Shown: positions 24,119 through 33,433, numbered from the stretch's first letter. The stretch is DNA of 64,000 bases from Youngiibacter multivorans (GCF_017873395.1 NZ_JAGGKC010000002.1:132738-196737); one strand, 5' to 3'. Program-made: numbers and translations. Notes: a model not told the origin generated them from the sequence alone.

Positions 24119-26587
24119 CTAATCTCCTCCGTATTGTTTCTCCAGCTTTTCCAGCCTCTCCTTATAGAATTTTCTTGTTTTGAAGCTTATTACGTCACCA
24201 AATTGCCTGGTGAATTCCTCATCATCAAGATATTGCCATAGTTCCTGGTTGAGGCAGAATCCATCCTCACAGGTATTAAAGAACTCAGGCGATGTCTTCT
24301 GAAGGAATTGGAGCGGATTCTTTCTTGCAAGATCTACATATTCCTTTCTGCCCCAATCCATGTATCCAGCTGTACCCTTGTCCCTCAGCATATCCACTCT
24401 GTTTGCTCCATGCGTGTAGAACTCCCTGAAGCTCTCATAAATATCATCATCAGTGATTTTCGCCCTGACCTTCCCTCCATTATGGAATGCGAGAAGAACC
24501 GGCATCTTGTATAGCTTGGACATGCTTGTGTTTTCCATTTCCCTGATGAACAGATGGGCCTTAGTCCCAATAAGTGACCTCTCGGACTCCGCAGCCTCCC
24601 CAACGCTGTCCAGGAAGGATAGGTAGTCCCTGAAGATATTAAGCTCTTTCTTCGACCTTATAAGTGAACTTACAGCATCATCGAGATAAGTGAACATCTG
24701 GAGTCTTGATGGCCGTTCGCCAATTTGCTCCTTGATCCTGAAATACTCGTCAACTATCCTTCCGAAGGCATCCTTCTGCTCTGCTTCAAGCTTTCTGAAG
24801 AGGTCTATCAGCCTTAAGTCGAAGTTGACGAAGCATCCTTCAGGATAATCCTCCTCATCGGGTATGAGTGGCTTCCTGCGTGCTGTATCCCCTGCCTGTC
24901 CGCTTCCTGTCAGGAAAAACGGGACCAGGTTCGCTTTCCTATAGTTTCCGATGAAATCAAGGACATTGACGTACTTCTTTCCTATGCTTTTTCTGAGGCC
25001 TCTGCCAAGCTGCTGAAGGAAAACAGTCGGTGACTCTGTAGGCCTCAATAGCATGACCATGTCTACGTCAGGGACATCCAGTCCTTCGTTGAACATGTCA
25101 ACTGAAAACAGCACATTGACCTCGCCCTTCCTGAACTTTCGTATGGCCTCGCTTCTCTCCATGGCATGCGCTGATGCTGCATCTCCGCTTACTACTGCAC
25201 ATGCCTTTATCCCATTCCTTGAAAAATATTCTGCCATGTAGACTGCATGCTTTCTCCCTGCACAGAAGCCAAGAGCCCTGCTGCTTCTGTATCTTCCGTA
25301 ATTTTCAAGGACAAGCCCAGCTCTCTTGTTTATGCTGAGGGCTTCCTCAAGCTGCTTTTCGTCATATTTGCCCTGCCTGCAGCTGATACCAGAATAGTCA
25401 GTCTCATCGAAGATCCCGTAGTATCTGAACGGTGAAAGCCATCCCTTGTTGATGGCTTCCTTCAGCCTTGCTTCATAGATCACGTTATAGTCGCAAAGTG
25501 CGAAGACATCCTGGTTATCTAGCCTTTCAGGCGTGGCTGTTAGGCCGAGAAGAAATTTCGGCTTGAAGTATCCGATGATATTCTGGTAGTTTTCAGAAAC
25601 AGCATGATGGAACTCATCAATGACGATATAGTCAAACTCGGTCTCACTGAAGCTTCTGCCTGTAAGATATTCTTTCCTGCCTAAAGTCTGTACCGAAGCG
25701 AAAAGGACATCGGAGTCCATGTCCTTCGTATCACCCTTGAAGAATCCGGTTTTGACATCAGGTCTCGCATTCCTGAAGGTCCTCTCAGACTGGGATAGGA
25801 TCTCTTCCCTGTGTGCCACGAAAAGTATCTTCCTGAACTCCCTTGAATCGAAGGCGGCAAGGTAGGTTTTACCAAGGCCAGTAGCCGCAACCACGAGCCC
25901 TTTGTCCCAGCCTTCACTCCTTGACCTCTTCAGCTCATACAGCGCTTCAATCTGTGCCCCTACAGGGCTCGGGAATTCGACTATGACATTCTCAGGTACA
26001 TCGGTCTCATCCCCAAGCCTTTCAATGTCCTCATAGACCTTCGGTCTCTTCCACTGCCTGGAGTATCTCTTCATCTCGTTATCATCTATGATGCGGGACC
26101 GGTTAAGGAACAGGTCCTCGAAGGTCTCCTTGAAATGGGTGAAGTCATCAGGTTCATGAATTGAATCAAACCTGTAGTTCCACTCAATCCCATCAGTAAG
26201 GGCAGTCCTTGAGATGTTCGACGAGCCCACGAAAATCTCACCCAAGCCATCGCTTTCAAAGATGTATGCCTTTGGATGGAAGGACTTCCTCTCAACATCA
26301 TAGAACCTCAGGTCCACCCCGTCGCCCAAAGTGCCCTTAAGCAAGTACAGAGCCTGCGGCTGCGTTATGTTCAGGTAGTTACCGCAGAGGATTCTGATCC
26401 TTGCACCTCGCTTCGCAGCTTCAGCAAGGTCGTCAGAGATCATCCTAACTCCTGACTCCATGAGGAAAGATACGATGATGCTTATCTTGGACGCCTTCGA
26501 GATCGACTCCCTGAGCCGGCCATACAAGTGGTCATCTCCACCGGTTATGCAGTTCAGGCTGGCCGGCATTCTTGCAGTATCAGTCAA
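24119..26587 (-). CDS. PLD nuclease-like DEAD/DEAH helicase with DUF3427
   Basis: 822 residues. Numbered from the TTG start: a phospholipase D-like domain (about 1-165) with H104-x-K106 and GSSN (121-124), a superfamily 2 helicase core with Walker A ATGLGKT (235-241), DEFH box from 324, LLGLTATPE, and QLGRGLRKS, then a C-terminal DUF3427 region. Only one HxK is present, so a nuclease would act as a dimer. Proteins of this layout occur in accessory and defence-like regions. TTG at 26587 is chosen for GGAGGTG 6 bases upstream; ATG 26605 has no site. Confidence 0.9.
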   Translation of the reverse strand: MTDTARMPASLNCITGGDDHLYGRLRESISKASKISIIVSFLMESGVRMISDDLAEAAKRGARIRILCGNYLNITQPQALYLLKGTLGDGVDLRFYDVERKSFHPKAYIFESDGLGEIFVGSSNISRTALTDGIEWNYRFDSIHEPDDFTHFKETFEDLFLNRSRIIDDNEMKRYSRQWKRPKVYEDIERLGDETDVPENVIVEFPSPVGAQIEALYELKRSRSEGWDKGLVVAATGLGKTYLAAFDSREFRKILFVAHREEILSQSERTFRNARPDVKTGFFKGDTKDMDSDVLFASVQTLGRKEYLTGRSFSETEFDYIVIDEFHHAVSENYQNIIGYFKPKFLLGLTATPERLDNQDVFALCDYNVIYEARLKEAINKGWLSPFRYYGIFDETDYSGISCRQGKYDEKQLEEALSINKRAGLVLENYGRYRSSRALGFCAGRKHAVYMAEYFSRNGIKACAVVSGDAASAHAMERSEAIRKFRKGEVNVLFSVDMFNEGLDVPDVDMVMLLRPTESPTVFLQQLGRGLRKSIGKKYVNVLDFIGNYRKANLVPFFLTGSGQAGDTARRKPLIPDEEDYPEGCFVNFDLRLIDLFRKLEAEQKDAFGRIVDEYFRIKEQIGERPSRLQMFTYLDDAVSSLIRSKKELNIFRDYLSFLDSVGEAAESERSLIGTKAHLFIREMENTSMSKLYKMPVLLAFHNGGKVRAKITDDDIYESFREFYTHGANRVDMLRDKGTAGYMDWGRKEYVDLARKNPLQFLQKTSPEFFNTCEDGFCLNQELWQYLDDEEFTRQFGDVISFKTRKFYKERLEKLEKQYGGD

Positions 26588-26760
26588 TCCCTTCACCTCC
26601 GCCATTAATCAGAAAAGCTATCGGATATCACCAAAAGTAAGCAGTTATAATATTCTCACAAATCTCATTTAATATTAACATATACCACCAATGAATATAA
26701 GCGGTTCACCGTCAAATTTCCTTACTATGGGATGCTATTATTACTTTTTTCAACATTGAA

Positions 26761-26792
26761 AAAGCTCGAAAGGCTGTTGCCTTATCGAGCTT
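26761..26792 (-). terminator. terminator of the DUF6155-like gene
   Basis: On the minus strand GAAGCTCGATAAGGC and GCCTTTCGAGCTT pair around AACA, followed by TTTTC. It lies about 80 bases after the gene at 26875. Confidence 0.75.
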
Positions 26793-26874
26793 CAGTTCAT
26801 ATCCTGCAATACATTCCTTGAAAATCGTGCAGATTCAATTGTCCAATTCCCAACTAGTTTTCTGACGCTGATTA

Positions 26875-27432
26875 TCAGTCTTCTTCGTCTTCATCATATT
26901 TATATATATCAGCATAGATCTCAAAGATAGCTTCACTGTAACCCCAGCCAATTCCTGAAGCATTGTGAACAAGCTTCCTTATCCTCTTCTTCAAGGTCTC
27001 ATAGTTTTCTTTCGTGCCATTAACATTAAGCTGGTGTGCAAACTCCTCAAACATTCTTACCATGTCTTGATAGAACTTAGCATCCATATCTCCAAAGGTA
27101 TTGGTGAATTCAGTTCCGCATTCCACATAGTATAGTGTCAGGTCCATGACCATTTCGTCAGGCCCGATCTTCTTGAAATCAGACACATAGGATTTTGCAG
27201 CCTTCAATGAAGGCATCTTCCTCATATTTTTCGGAAAAAATTCACTCATTAATTTCTGTTTGTAAGCTTCGAGCACCTCAGCCTGATATCCTTCACCTGA
27301 GAACCGGCTGTTCAGGATTTCCTTTACCATTCCATTTGCCTTGTAAAGGCCTGAAATGAGGTCTATAAGTTCAGGTTGCTCCATACCCTTAAGTCTCTTC
27401 TTCAGTTCTGTCACCGTCATCTGCTTAGTCAT
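26875..27432 (-). CDS. DUF6155-like protein
   Basis: 185 residues, soluble and mostly helical, rich in Met, Lys and Glu, with a strongly acidic tail (YKYDEDEED). VTELKKRLKGMEQPELIDLI at the N-terminus and LVHNASGIGWGYSEAIFEIY near the end are what I associate with DUF6155. No catalytic motif is seen and no function is known. AGGAGG lies 5 bases before the ATG. It has its own terminator and a possible promoter at 27557-27562. Confidence 0.7.
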   Translation of the reverse strand: MTKQMTVTELKKRLKGMEQPELIDLISGLYKANGMVKEILNSRFSGEGYQAEVLEAYKQKLMSEFFPKNMRKMPSLKAAKSYVSDFKKIGPDEMVMDLTLYYVECGTEFTNTFGDMDAKFYQDMVRMFEEFAHQLNVNGTKENYETLKKRIRKLVHNASGIGWGYSEAIFEIYADIYKYDEDEED

Positions 27433-27556
27433 TCAATCCTCCTGAAATTTATGTACTGTATTAAGGGAACTACCTTAAAAGCGTATAAATGATTTCAACA
27501 GTTACCTTTTGTTCAGCTCTTTCGTTTCAATTTCATCCGACAACGCATCATGTACC

Positions 27557-27562
27557 ATTATA
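27557..27562 (-). promoter_or_regulatory. possible -10 box of the DUF6155-like gene
   Basis: TATAAT on the minus strand, next to a small inverted repeat ATCTCA/TGAGAT (27568-27587) just upstream. The -35 is not convincing. Confidence 0.3.
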
Positions 27563-27652
27563 AGATTATCTCATCTTTTAGTGAGATTTTAAATCCGGGA
27601 CATGAAAAACAGAAGCCGGACCATTCTATGAATGTAACATTAATGTAGAGGA

Positions 27653-27937
27653 CTATCCTTTGGACCCCCTTTCAGTGGTCTTGTACCTCTTCCCTTCACT
27701 GTCGTAGGTTATCCACTCACAGATAGGATTTCCATTCTCAAAATATCCTGATCTTTTTATGGTCCCATCCGGTCTGTACCATTCCCAGTAGTCTTCAGGC
27801 TGATTATTCACCATTTTACCTTTTGACCAGATGGTTTTGTCGCTTGCATGGTATTTTATGGTAAATCTGTCTATTACTTCTATCTTCTTTTCTTTCACAC
27901 CATTTGGATGAATCAGATCGCAATTCTCATTATCCAT
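27653..27937 (-). CDS. small MORN/YwqK-like repeat protein
   Basis: 94 residues with repeated W/Y-xxxG motifs: KTIWSKGKMVNNQPEDYWEW, YRPDGTIKRSGYFENGNPI, then CEWITYDSEGKRYKT. This is the pattern of MORN-type or YwqK-like antitoxin-component proteins. No toxin partner is adjacent, and the name does not prove a toxin link. ATG 27937 has AAAGGA 9 bases upstream; the ATG 24 bases earlier lacks a site. It follows the AraC/GyrI gene by about 40 bases in the same direction. Confidence 0.65.
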   Translation of the reverse strand: MDNENCDLIHPNGVKEKKIEVIDRFTIKYHASDKTIWSKGKMVNNQPEDYWEWYRPDGTIKRSGYFENGNPICEWITYDSEGKRYKTTERGSKG

Positions 27938-27975
27938 ACTGCTGTTCCTTTGTAATCTCATGCCATTAGATGGAG

Positions 27976-28848
27976 TTACCTAACCTTCTTTACCGGTATC
28001 CATATTTCGCTCCTGTAGTCCTTCCTGCTTGTGTCAGGACTTTCGTTCCACAGGATTTCAGGTCCTTCAGAAACCTCGTAACCTGAGCCAGGAAACCATT
28101 CTGCATATATCTTACCCCAGACCTCCTGAAGTGCAGAAGGAAAATCTCCAATTGCAGTGAATACCGCCCAGGTTGAAGCCTTTACGGGGAGCACAGTCCA
28201 TTTGTCAGCTGATGTATTGGTCGCGGCTACTCCGATATACTGGTCAAGCTCTGACCCTTCTGCCCTGTCATCAGAGAAGTTGGCTGAAGCCAGGACTATT
28301 CCCTTAGGCTCCACATCAGACAGCCTCTTCAGCTCCATGATGTCTTCCATGGTGAGACTTGCCCACATGGAGTCCATCCCTCTGTTAACACCTTCGTAGA
28401 CAAGGGGTATCCTCTTCTTGATTCCGATAATATTGAAGTCTTCCTTTTCAACGATCCGATAGTCCATTTCTGTTCCTCCTTGTATTTTGAGCTGGAAGGT
28501 CATGGCTGAGAATGCCTTCAAGGGCATGTCCCCTCTCCTCGCCTGAGTTGGAGTAACTCCATGCATGTTCTGGAAGGCTCTCGAAAATGCATCAGGAGAC
28601 TCGTATCCAAGCTCCACTGCTATATCGATGATCTTCACCTCGCTGGTCCTTAGCATCGATGCAGCCATGGTCAGCCGCCTTTTCCGTATGTATTCACCAA
28701 GTGATGTTTCTGAAAGGAATGAGAACATCCTTCTGAAGTGATATTCGGAACACCCGGCTATTCTTGCCATCCTTTCAAAATCTATCGTACCTGCAAGATT
28801 TTCCTCCAGATACCTCATGGCAGCATTCATATTTCCAAGATTATCCAT
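27976..28848 (-). CDS. AraC-family regulator with GyrI-like effector domain
   Basis: 290 residues. Residues 1-105 are a double helix-turn-helix AraC domain (MARIAGCSEYHFRRMF, then IAVELGYESPDAFSRAFQNM and GVTPTQAR). From about 128 a GyrI-like ligand pocket follows (MDYRIVEKEDFNIIGIKKRI first strand, WFPGSGYEVSEGPEI). This is the Rob/SoxS-related small-molecule sensor layout, often controlling multidrug exporters. ATG 28848 has GGGAGG 9 bases upstream. Divergent from the M48 protease gene; a separate GyrI-like protein is at 58482. Confidence 0.9.
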   Translation of the reverse strand: MDNLGNMNAAMRYLEENLAGTIDFERMARIAGCSEYHFRRMFSFLSETSLGEYIRKRRLTMAASMLRTSEVKIIDIAVELGYESPDAFSRAFQNMHGVTPTQARRGDMPLKAFSAMTFQLKIQGGTEMDYRIVEKEDFNIIGIKKRIPLVYEGVNRGMDSMWASLTMEDIMELKRLSDVEPKGIVLASANFSDDRAEGSELDQYIGVAATNTSADKWTVLPVKASTWAVFTAIGDFPSALQEVWGKIYAEWFPGSGYEVSEGPEILWNESPDTSRKDYRSEIWIPVKKVR

Positions 28849-29036
28849 AGCAATGACCTCCCTCCGAAGAAATGATACCAGACACACCTTTATTCTACCC
28901 GACTTTTAAGGTGCGGTGTTAGTTGTCAGACACAATTCCAGGTGGTGTGAAAAGAACAATCCATTCGACTTGCCCTCTTAATTGGTGCTACTATGGAAAT
29001 AACCATTCAACGGACATTCCAGCATTAGGAGGCAAC

Positions 29037-30278
29037 ATGCAACAAATAACTATTGCAATCATACTATTGATCTTTTTATTGGAAGTGACTCTTTCAGCCC
29101 TTAACTACAGGAACAGGCTCAAGCCAATACCAGAGAATGTAAGTGATGTATATGACAAGGAGGAATACAGGAAGTGGCTTGACTACACCATGGAGAGCCA
29201 CAGGCTGTCGATGATAGCACGAGTCATCGATACCTCTGTCCTTATAGCATTCCTCCTGTCAGGCTTCTTCCCATACATTGCAAATATCGCGTCCTCTGTA
29301 ACCTCAGACCTGAAGCTTCAGACACTTGCCTTCTTTGGCATATATATGACAGTCAGCTACATTATCGGAATCGGATTCAGGGTATACCAGACCTTCAGCA
29401 TTGAAGAGCGGTATGGCTTCAACAAATCTACTGTCAGGACATTCATCCTTGACCAGATTAAGTCACTTACCCTTGCAATAGTGATTGGCGGCCCTCTAGG
29501 TTATCTTCTGCTTTCCATGTACCTGGGTATGGGAAATGAGTTCATACTCTATTCCTGGCTGCTCTTCATGGCCCTCTCGCTAATCATAAACCTACTCTAT
29601 ACCAGGGTGTTCATCCGGCTTTTCAACAAGCTGACTCCTCTTCCAGATGGGGAACTCAAGGAAAAGATAGAAGCTCTGGCCAGGAAGACAGGCTATGGTA
29701 TTAAAGGGATAAGCGTCATGGATGCTTCGAAGAGGTCCTCAAGGCTAAACGCATTCTTCTCAGGTTTTGGCAGGTTCAAGCAGATAGTCCTGTTTGACAC
29801 TCTCATCGGGAAGCTCAGTGCAGATGAGACCGTGGCGGTCCTGGCCCATGAGATTGGACATGCGAAGCACAAGGATGTTTTGAAGAATTTTATTCTTTCA
29901 GCTTTGCAGACTGCTGTCTTCCTCGCCCTACTTACCTTCTTCCTGTCTTCAGGCGACTTTTCCATGGCCTTCGGATTTTCTGATGTCCATCTGGGTTTTG
30001 CCATAATACTTTTCGGAATCCTAATGGAACCTCTCGGCATAATCCTTGGGGTCCCGCTATCGGCAATCTCCAGGAAAGCTGAATACAAGGCTGACAGGTT
30101 CTCGGCGGAAAGCTGTGGCAAAGAGCCAATGACAAAGGCTCTCAAGGTTCTTGCGAAGGAAAATTTCTCAAACCTAACGCCTCACCCGCTTGTAGTAATG
30201 ATGACCTACTCCCATCCGCCAATAAGTGACAGGATTGCAGCTATAACAACTGTTGAAAGAAAAGATATCCCAGAATAA
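29037..30278 (+). CDS. M48-family membrane metalloprotease (Ste24-like)
   Basis: 413-residue zinc protease of the CAAX-prenyl-protease type: several membrane helices and HEIGH at 271-275 (VLAHEIGHAKHKD), with the third ligand Glu expected in KAEYKADRF. These enzymes clear misfolded membrane proteins or process peptides. Start at ATG 29037 with AGGAGG 4 bases upstream, a little close; the longer frame upstream has no ribosome site. Length matches the family. The terminator follows 3 bases after the stop. Confidence 0.9.
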   Translation: MQQITIAIILLIFLLEVTLSALNYRNRLKPIPENVSDVYDKEEYRKWLDYTMESHRLSMIARVIDTSVLIAFLLSGFFPYIANIASSVTSDLKLQTLAFFGIYMTVSYIIGIGFRVYQTFSIEERYGFNKSTVRTFILDQIKSLTLAIVIGGPLGYLLLSMYLGMGNEFILYSWLLFMALSLIINLLYTRVFIRLFNKLTPLPDGELKEKIEALARKTGYGIKGISVMDASKRSSRLNAFFSGFGRFKQIVLFDTLIGKLSADETVAVLAHEIGHAKHKDVLKNFILSALQTAVFLALLTFFLSSGDFSMAFGFSDVHLGFAIILFGILMEPLGIILGVPLSAISRKAEYKADRFSAESCGKEPMTKALKVLAKENFSNLTPHPLVVMMTYSHPPISDRIAAITTVERKDIPE

Positions 30279-30280
30279 AG

Positions 30281-30328
30281 AAAGATGCAGCTAATGGAAG
30301 CTTTCTGCTCCCATTAGCTGCATCTTTT
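30281..30328. terminator. bidirectional intrinsic terminator
   Basis: AAAGATGCAGCTAATGG pairs with CCATTAGCTGCATCTTT around a 13-base loop between convergent genes, with T-runs on the plus strand. Confidence 0.85.
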
Positions 30329-30401
30329 GATTTAAATTGAAGTGGTAATGACATTACAGCCCTCAGCTGCATATGCAGTCTCTTATTTCAGCTGCGTATG
30401 T

Positions 30402-31388
30402 TCAGCTGCTTGTGCTTGATGATGCCGAGGTTGCTGCGATGATGGCTATGACAGCCACCTGCTCAGCTATGATAAGGCTTGTGACGCTGTTTACAAGCGA
30501 TGCCTTTATAGCACTCGATAGGCCGCTCTTCTTGTAACCATTGGCTGTAAGGAAGCTTGCATACATTAACCTCTGGGCCTTTCCTGTGCCGAAGGTACCA
30601 AAACCCTTGACTGTTGTGAGATGCTGGTCAAGAGCCGCCACGTCTTCTACTATCGTATCAATATCGCTTCCGGACAAGGAGAGCATACCTAGAGTTGCAA
30701 GCTCAGGACCTGTTCCGTATTTGCAGCCCTTTTCCTTCAGCTTTTCGTATATCTCAAGTGTCCTTGCGACCTTTTCCTCAGATGTGTCAGCACCCATAGC
30801 CAGAGCATGGCTCAGTGCCTGAACTGAATCACTGGAGAAGAATCTGCCCTTGAGCAGGGAATAGCATTCCTCAGCCCTTCTGATAGCTTCATCCTCTTCA
30901 ATATCTGACAGGGCAAACAGCACTGCAAAACCAGCGTCCTCACTGGAAGTAAGGAACGGATGCTTCTCCTTCATCTTCTTGTATATCCGTTTCGCCTTGT
31001 CAACTATGCCCTCATAGTTGAAGCTGTCCGCCATATCCGCAATCATGAATGCCGAAAGAGGAAGGTACGGAGAAGAATGGAATTCTTTTCTGAGAGCTGC
31101 ATAACTTTCAGTTACCTGATGGAACTTACCCTCAGGATCTGTTTCAAAGGATAGTATCGTGGCTAAAGCCAGAAGCACTGTCCCCTTGAATTCGGATAAG
31201 AGACCCGTATTCTCCTTTATTATTTCCTTGCATGCCCTTATCTTTTCAGGGTCAGCCTCAATGTCCCTCTCGGCGCAAAGGGATGCACATAGTGGATGCA
31301 TCTGTGAACTGTCCCATTTGAAGTTTACTTTAAGTATGTCCCTGTTGGTTACAAATAGCTCGCAGTTCTTTAGAAGTGATTCTGTCAT
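30402..31388 (-). CDS. DUF4003 family protein
   Basis: 328-residue, largely helical, soluble protein. The sequence is that of DUF4003: YLPLSAFMIADMADS in the middle, SDSVQALSHALAMGADTSEE and KGFGTFGTGKAQRLMYAS later, and a small hydrophobic Ala/Ser-rich C-terminus. The repeated short helices look like an alpha solenoid. Function unknown. GGGAGG precedes the ATG. It stands alone next to an IS-like end at 31475. Confidence 0.85.
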   Translation of the reverse strand: MTESLLKNCELFVTNRDILKVNFKWDSSQMHPLCASLCAERDIEADPEKIRACKEIIKENTGLLSEFKGTVLLALATILSFETDPEGKFHQVTESYAALRKEFHSSPYLPLSAFMIADMADSFNYEGIVDKAKRIYKKMKEKHPFLTSSEDAGFAVLFALSDIEEDEAIRRAEECYSLLKGRFFSSDSVQALSHALAMGADTSEEKVARTLEIYEKLKEKGCKYGTGPELATLGMLSLSGSDIDTIVEDVAALDQHLTTVKGFGTFGTGKAQRLMYASFLTANGYKKSGLSSAIKASLVNSVTSLIIAEQVAVIAIIAATSASSSTSS

Positions 31389-31474
31389 CGCGACCCCTCC
31401 CGATAGTGTTCTTTAATGTCCCTATATTAACTTTACACCAAACCAGCAATTTTTGAAATGAAGCTGGCGTTAAT

Positions 31475-31525
31475 TTGATGAAATAGCTTGTGCAAACTCG
31501 TGACTTCAGTCATGAGTGGTTCAAG
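31475..31525 (+). repeat. solitary IS200/IS605-type end (PATE-like remnant)
   Basis: TTGAT (31475-31479) followed by GAAATAGCTTGTGCAAACT and an 8-pair hairpin CTCGTGAC-TTCA-GTCATGAG (31497-31516), then TTCAAG. About 40 of 44 bases match the tnpA-side end of the full element at 51356-51397 (reverse strand). No transposase gene is near. It is either a decayed copy or a short non-autonomous element mobilised by the TnpA at 51 kb. Confidence 0.75.
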
Positions 31526-31573
31526 GATGTTTGCATTTTGTATGATGTCTTTGGATTGACAATCATAATACTG

Positions 31574-32314
31574 TCATCCTTTGAATTCCTTTTTCAGCTC
31601 CGAAAGCCACTTTTCCGGCTGAGTATCCATAAGCTGCCCATGACCCGAAGCCTCGAAAACCCTTATCTTCATGTCCGGCAGATACCTCCTCAGGTTCTTT
31701 GCAGATTTAAATGCAAATGGCTCCTCGCTGCCCTGCCAGAAAATGACCTCTGTATTCGTCATGAGAAGCCTCGGCGGTATCTGGAACCTGTGACATTCCA
31801 GTATGCTTCTTCTCATGCTCCTTCCTGTGATCCCGTCAAAAAGAACCTTAGATGTTGAATCCCTTATTCCAGTAATCTTCTTCATAAGAGGAACCCCTGC
31901 CCCACCCTTCTTCATCGCCGCAATCTGCAGAGCCAGCATCCTTGAGGTCACTTGCGCAAATATGCCCATAGGAACGCAATAAGGAGATTCCAGCACGGCC
32001 TTCCCGACCCTGATCCTTCCTCTTGCAAGGATTACGATAAGGATGTTTCCTCCCATCGAGCCTCCATGAGCAAATTGAACATTGCCACTATGGTTCAGCA
32101 TGACGTACTCCTCAATCTTTACCGCTTCTTCTTCTAGTGAAAGGAATTCAGACTTAATTTCAGGGTCATGCCCGTCAAGAACAGGTATAATCAGCCTGTA
32201 ATTTTTCGACAGTTCTTCAATAACCGGAGCGAACTTCAGATTCCAGGAAGTGCCTGCACCGTGTATGAGAAGGAGACCTGGATTTTCAATATCCCCAAAT
32301 TCAATGAACCTCAT
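31574..32314 (-). CDS. alpha/beta hydrolase
   Basis: 246 residues with LLLIHGAGTSW as the oxyanion loop, nucleophile Ser86 in HGGSMGGN, and the catalytic His in EASGHGQLMD. The cap region is small. Substrate not predictable. Start at ATG 32314, with AAGGGGTG 7 bases upstream; an in-frame ATG at 32368 is further from any site. Confidence 0.88.
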   Translation of the reverse strand: MRFIEFGDIENPGLLLIHGAGTSWNLKFAPVIEELSKNYRLIIPVLDGHDPEIKSEFLSLEEEAVKIEEYVMLNHSGNVQFAHGGSMGGNILIVILARGRIRVGKAVLESPYCVPMGIFAQVTSRMLALQIAAMKKGGAGVPLMKKITGIRDSTSKVLFDGITGRSMRRSILECHRFQIPPRLLMTNTEVIFWQGSEEPFAFKSAKNLRRYLPDMKIRVFEASGHGQLMDTQPEKWLSELKKEFKG

Positions 32315-32436
32315 GATAATCACCCCTTCTTTCATCATCTCATAAAGCTTTCGCTCCTTAAGAAACAAAGGGTAAACACTTTATTAACCTAACATGTTCC
32401 TCGTCTGAATATTAATTATTTCTTATGTCTTTACAC

Positions 32437-32470
32437 CTGTATTGACAGCTGTATACCAAAGTCTTAATCT
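32437..32470 (+). promoter_or_regulatory. nad operon promoter with candidate NiaR operator
   Basis: TTGACA (32441-32446) and TAATCT (32465-32470) form the promoter with an 18-base spacer. An imperfect dyad at 32437-32457, with ACA-GC-TGT at its centre, covers the -35. NiaR (YrxA) represses nad genes with nicotinate as corepressor from palindromes of this type, and its gene is the last of the operon. Binding here is inference. Confidence 0.55.
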
Positions 32471-32506
32471 ATTGTCATAACAATGTCGAAAAGGAGAACT
32501 CAAACG

Positions 32507-33433
32507 ATGGAAATAAGGGAAAAGATACTTAAGCTAAAGGCTGAGAAGGATGCTGTAATCCTCGCCCATTACTATGTGCCGGGAGATGTGCAGGAGGTCG
32601 CCGACTTTGTCGGAGACTCTTATTATCTGAGCAAAGTGGCATCCGAGGCTAAGGAAAGCGTGATCGTATTCTGCGGAGTCAATTTCATGGGAGAAAGCGC
32701 CAAGATGCTGAATCCAGACAAGAAGGTAATAATGCCTGACCTGAAGGCTGACTGCCCGATGGCTCATATGGCTACAGTGGAAGGCATCGAGGCAGCAAGA
32801 AGAAATCATGAGGACCTGGCAGTGGTATGCTACATCAATTCGACTGCGGAAATCAAGGCCCACTCAGATGTCTGTGTTACCTCCTCCAATGCATTGTCAG
32901 TTGTCAGTGCTCTTCCTCAGAAGAACATATACTTCATACCGGACCAGAACCTCGGAAGATACATTTCAAGGCTTGTCCCTGAGAAAAACTTCATATTCAA
33001 CGACGGTTACTGCCACGTCCATACTTCGATAAAGAAGGATGACCTGCTGAAGAAAAAGGCGGAGTTGCCAAAAGCAAAGGTAGCTTCCCATCCTGAATGC
33101 AGGGAGGAGATACTTGAACTATCTGACTTCGTTGGAAGCACCTCGGATATCATCAAATATGTCGAAAAGACAGATGCCGAGGACTTTCTCATATGCACAG
33201 AAACAGGAATATTCCATGCGCTTGAAAAAGTAGGCAAGGGTAAAAGGTTCCATGCAGTATCAGGAAGCCAAATTTGTCCTGACATGAAGCTGAACACTCT
33301 GGAAAAGTTGCTTCACGCGCTTGAAACGCTTGATAACGAGCTTCACATGGATGAAGCACTCATGAAGAAAGGCCTTCAGCCCCTTGAACTTATGCTGAAG
33401 CTTGCAGACAGGAAGAAAAATGAAGGAGTATGA
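32507..33433 (+). CDS. nadA: quinolinate synthase
   Basis: Fe-S enzyme of 308 residues that condenses iminoaspartate and dihydroxyacetone phosphate to quinolinate. Cluster cysteines fit Cys83 (KADCPMAH), the HPECREE cysteine and GSQICPDMK. HYYVPGDVQEVADFVGDS is the family N-terminus. ATG 32507 is chosen, with AAGGAGA about 9-10 bases upstream; an ATG at 32483 has none. It overlaps nadB by 14 bases. Confidence 0.95.
   Translation: MEIREKILKLKAEKDAVILAHYYVPGDVQEVADFVGDSYYLSKVASEAKESVIVFCGVNFMGESAKMLNPDKKVIMPDLKADCPMAHMATVEGIEAARRNHEDLAVVCYINSTAEIKAHSDVCVTSSNALSVVSALPQKNIYFIPDQNLGRYISRLVPEKNFIFNDGYCHVHTSIKKDDLLKKKAELPKAKVASHPECREEILELSDFVGSTSDIIKYVEKTDAEDFLICTETGIFHALEKVGKGKRFHAVSGSQICPDMKLNTLEKLLHALETLDNELHMDEALMKKGLQPLELMLKLADRKKNEGV

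Noticed and set aside
27653..27937. Toxin-antitoxin system based on the YwqK-like repeat protein.
   Set aside because: No toxin-like partner is adjacent; the repeat alone is not evidence.
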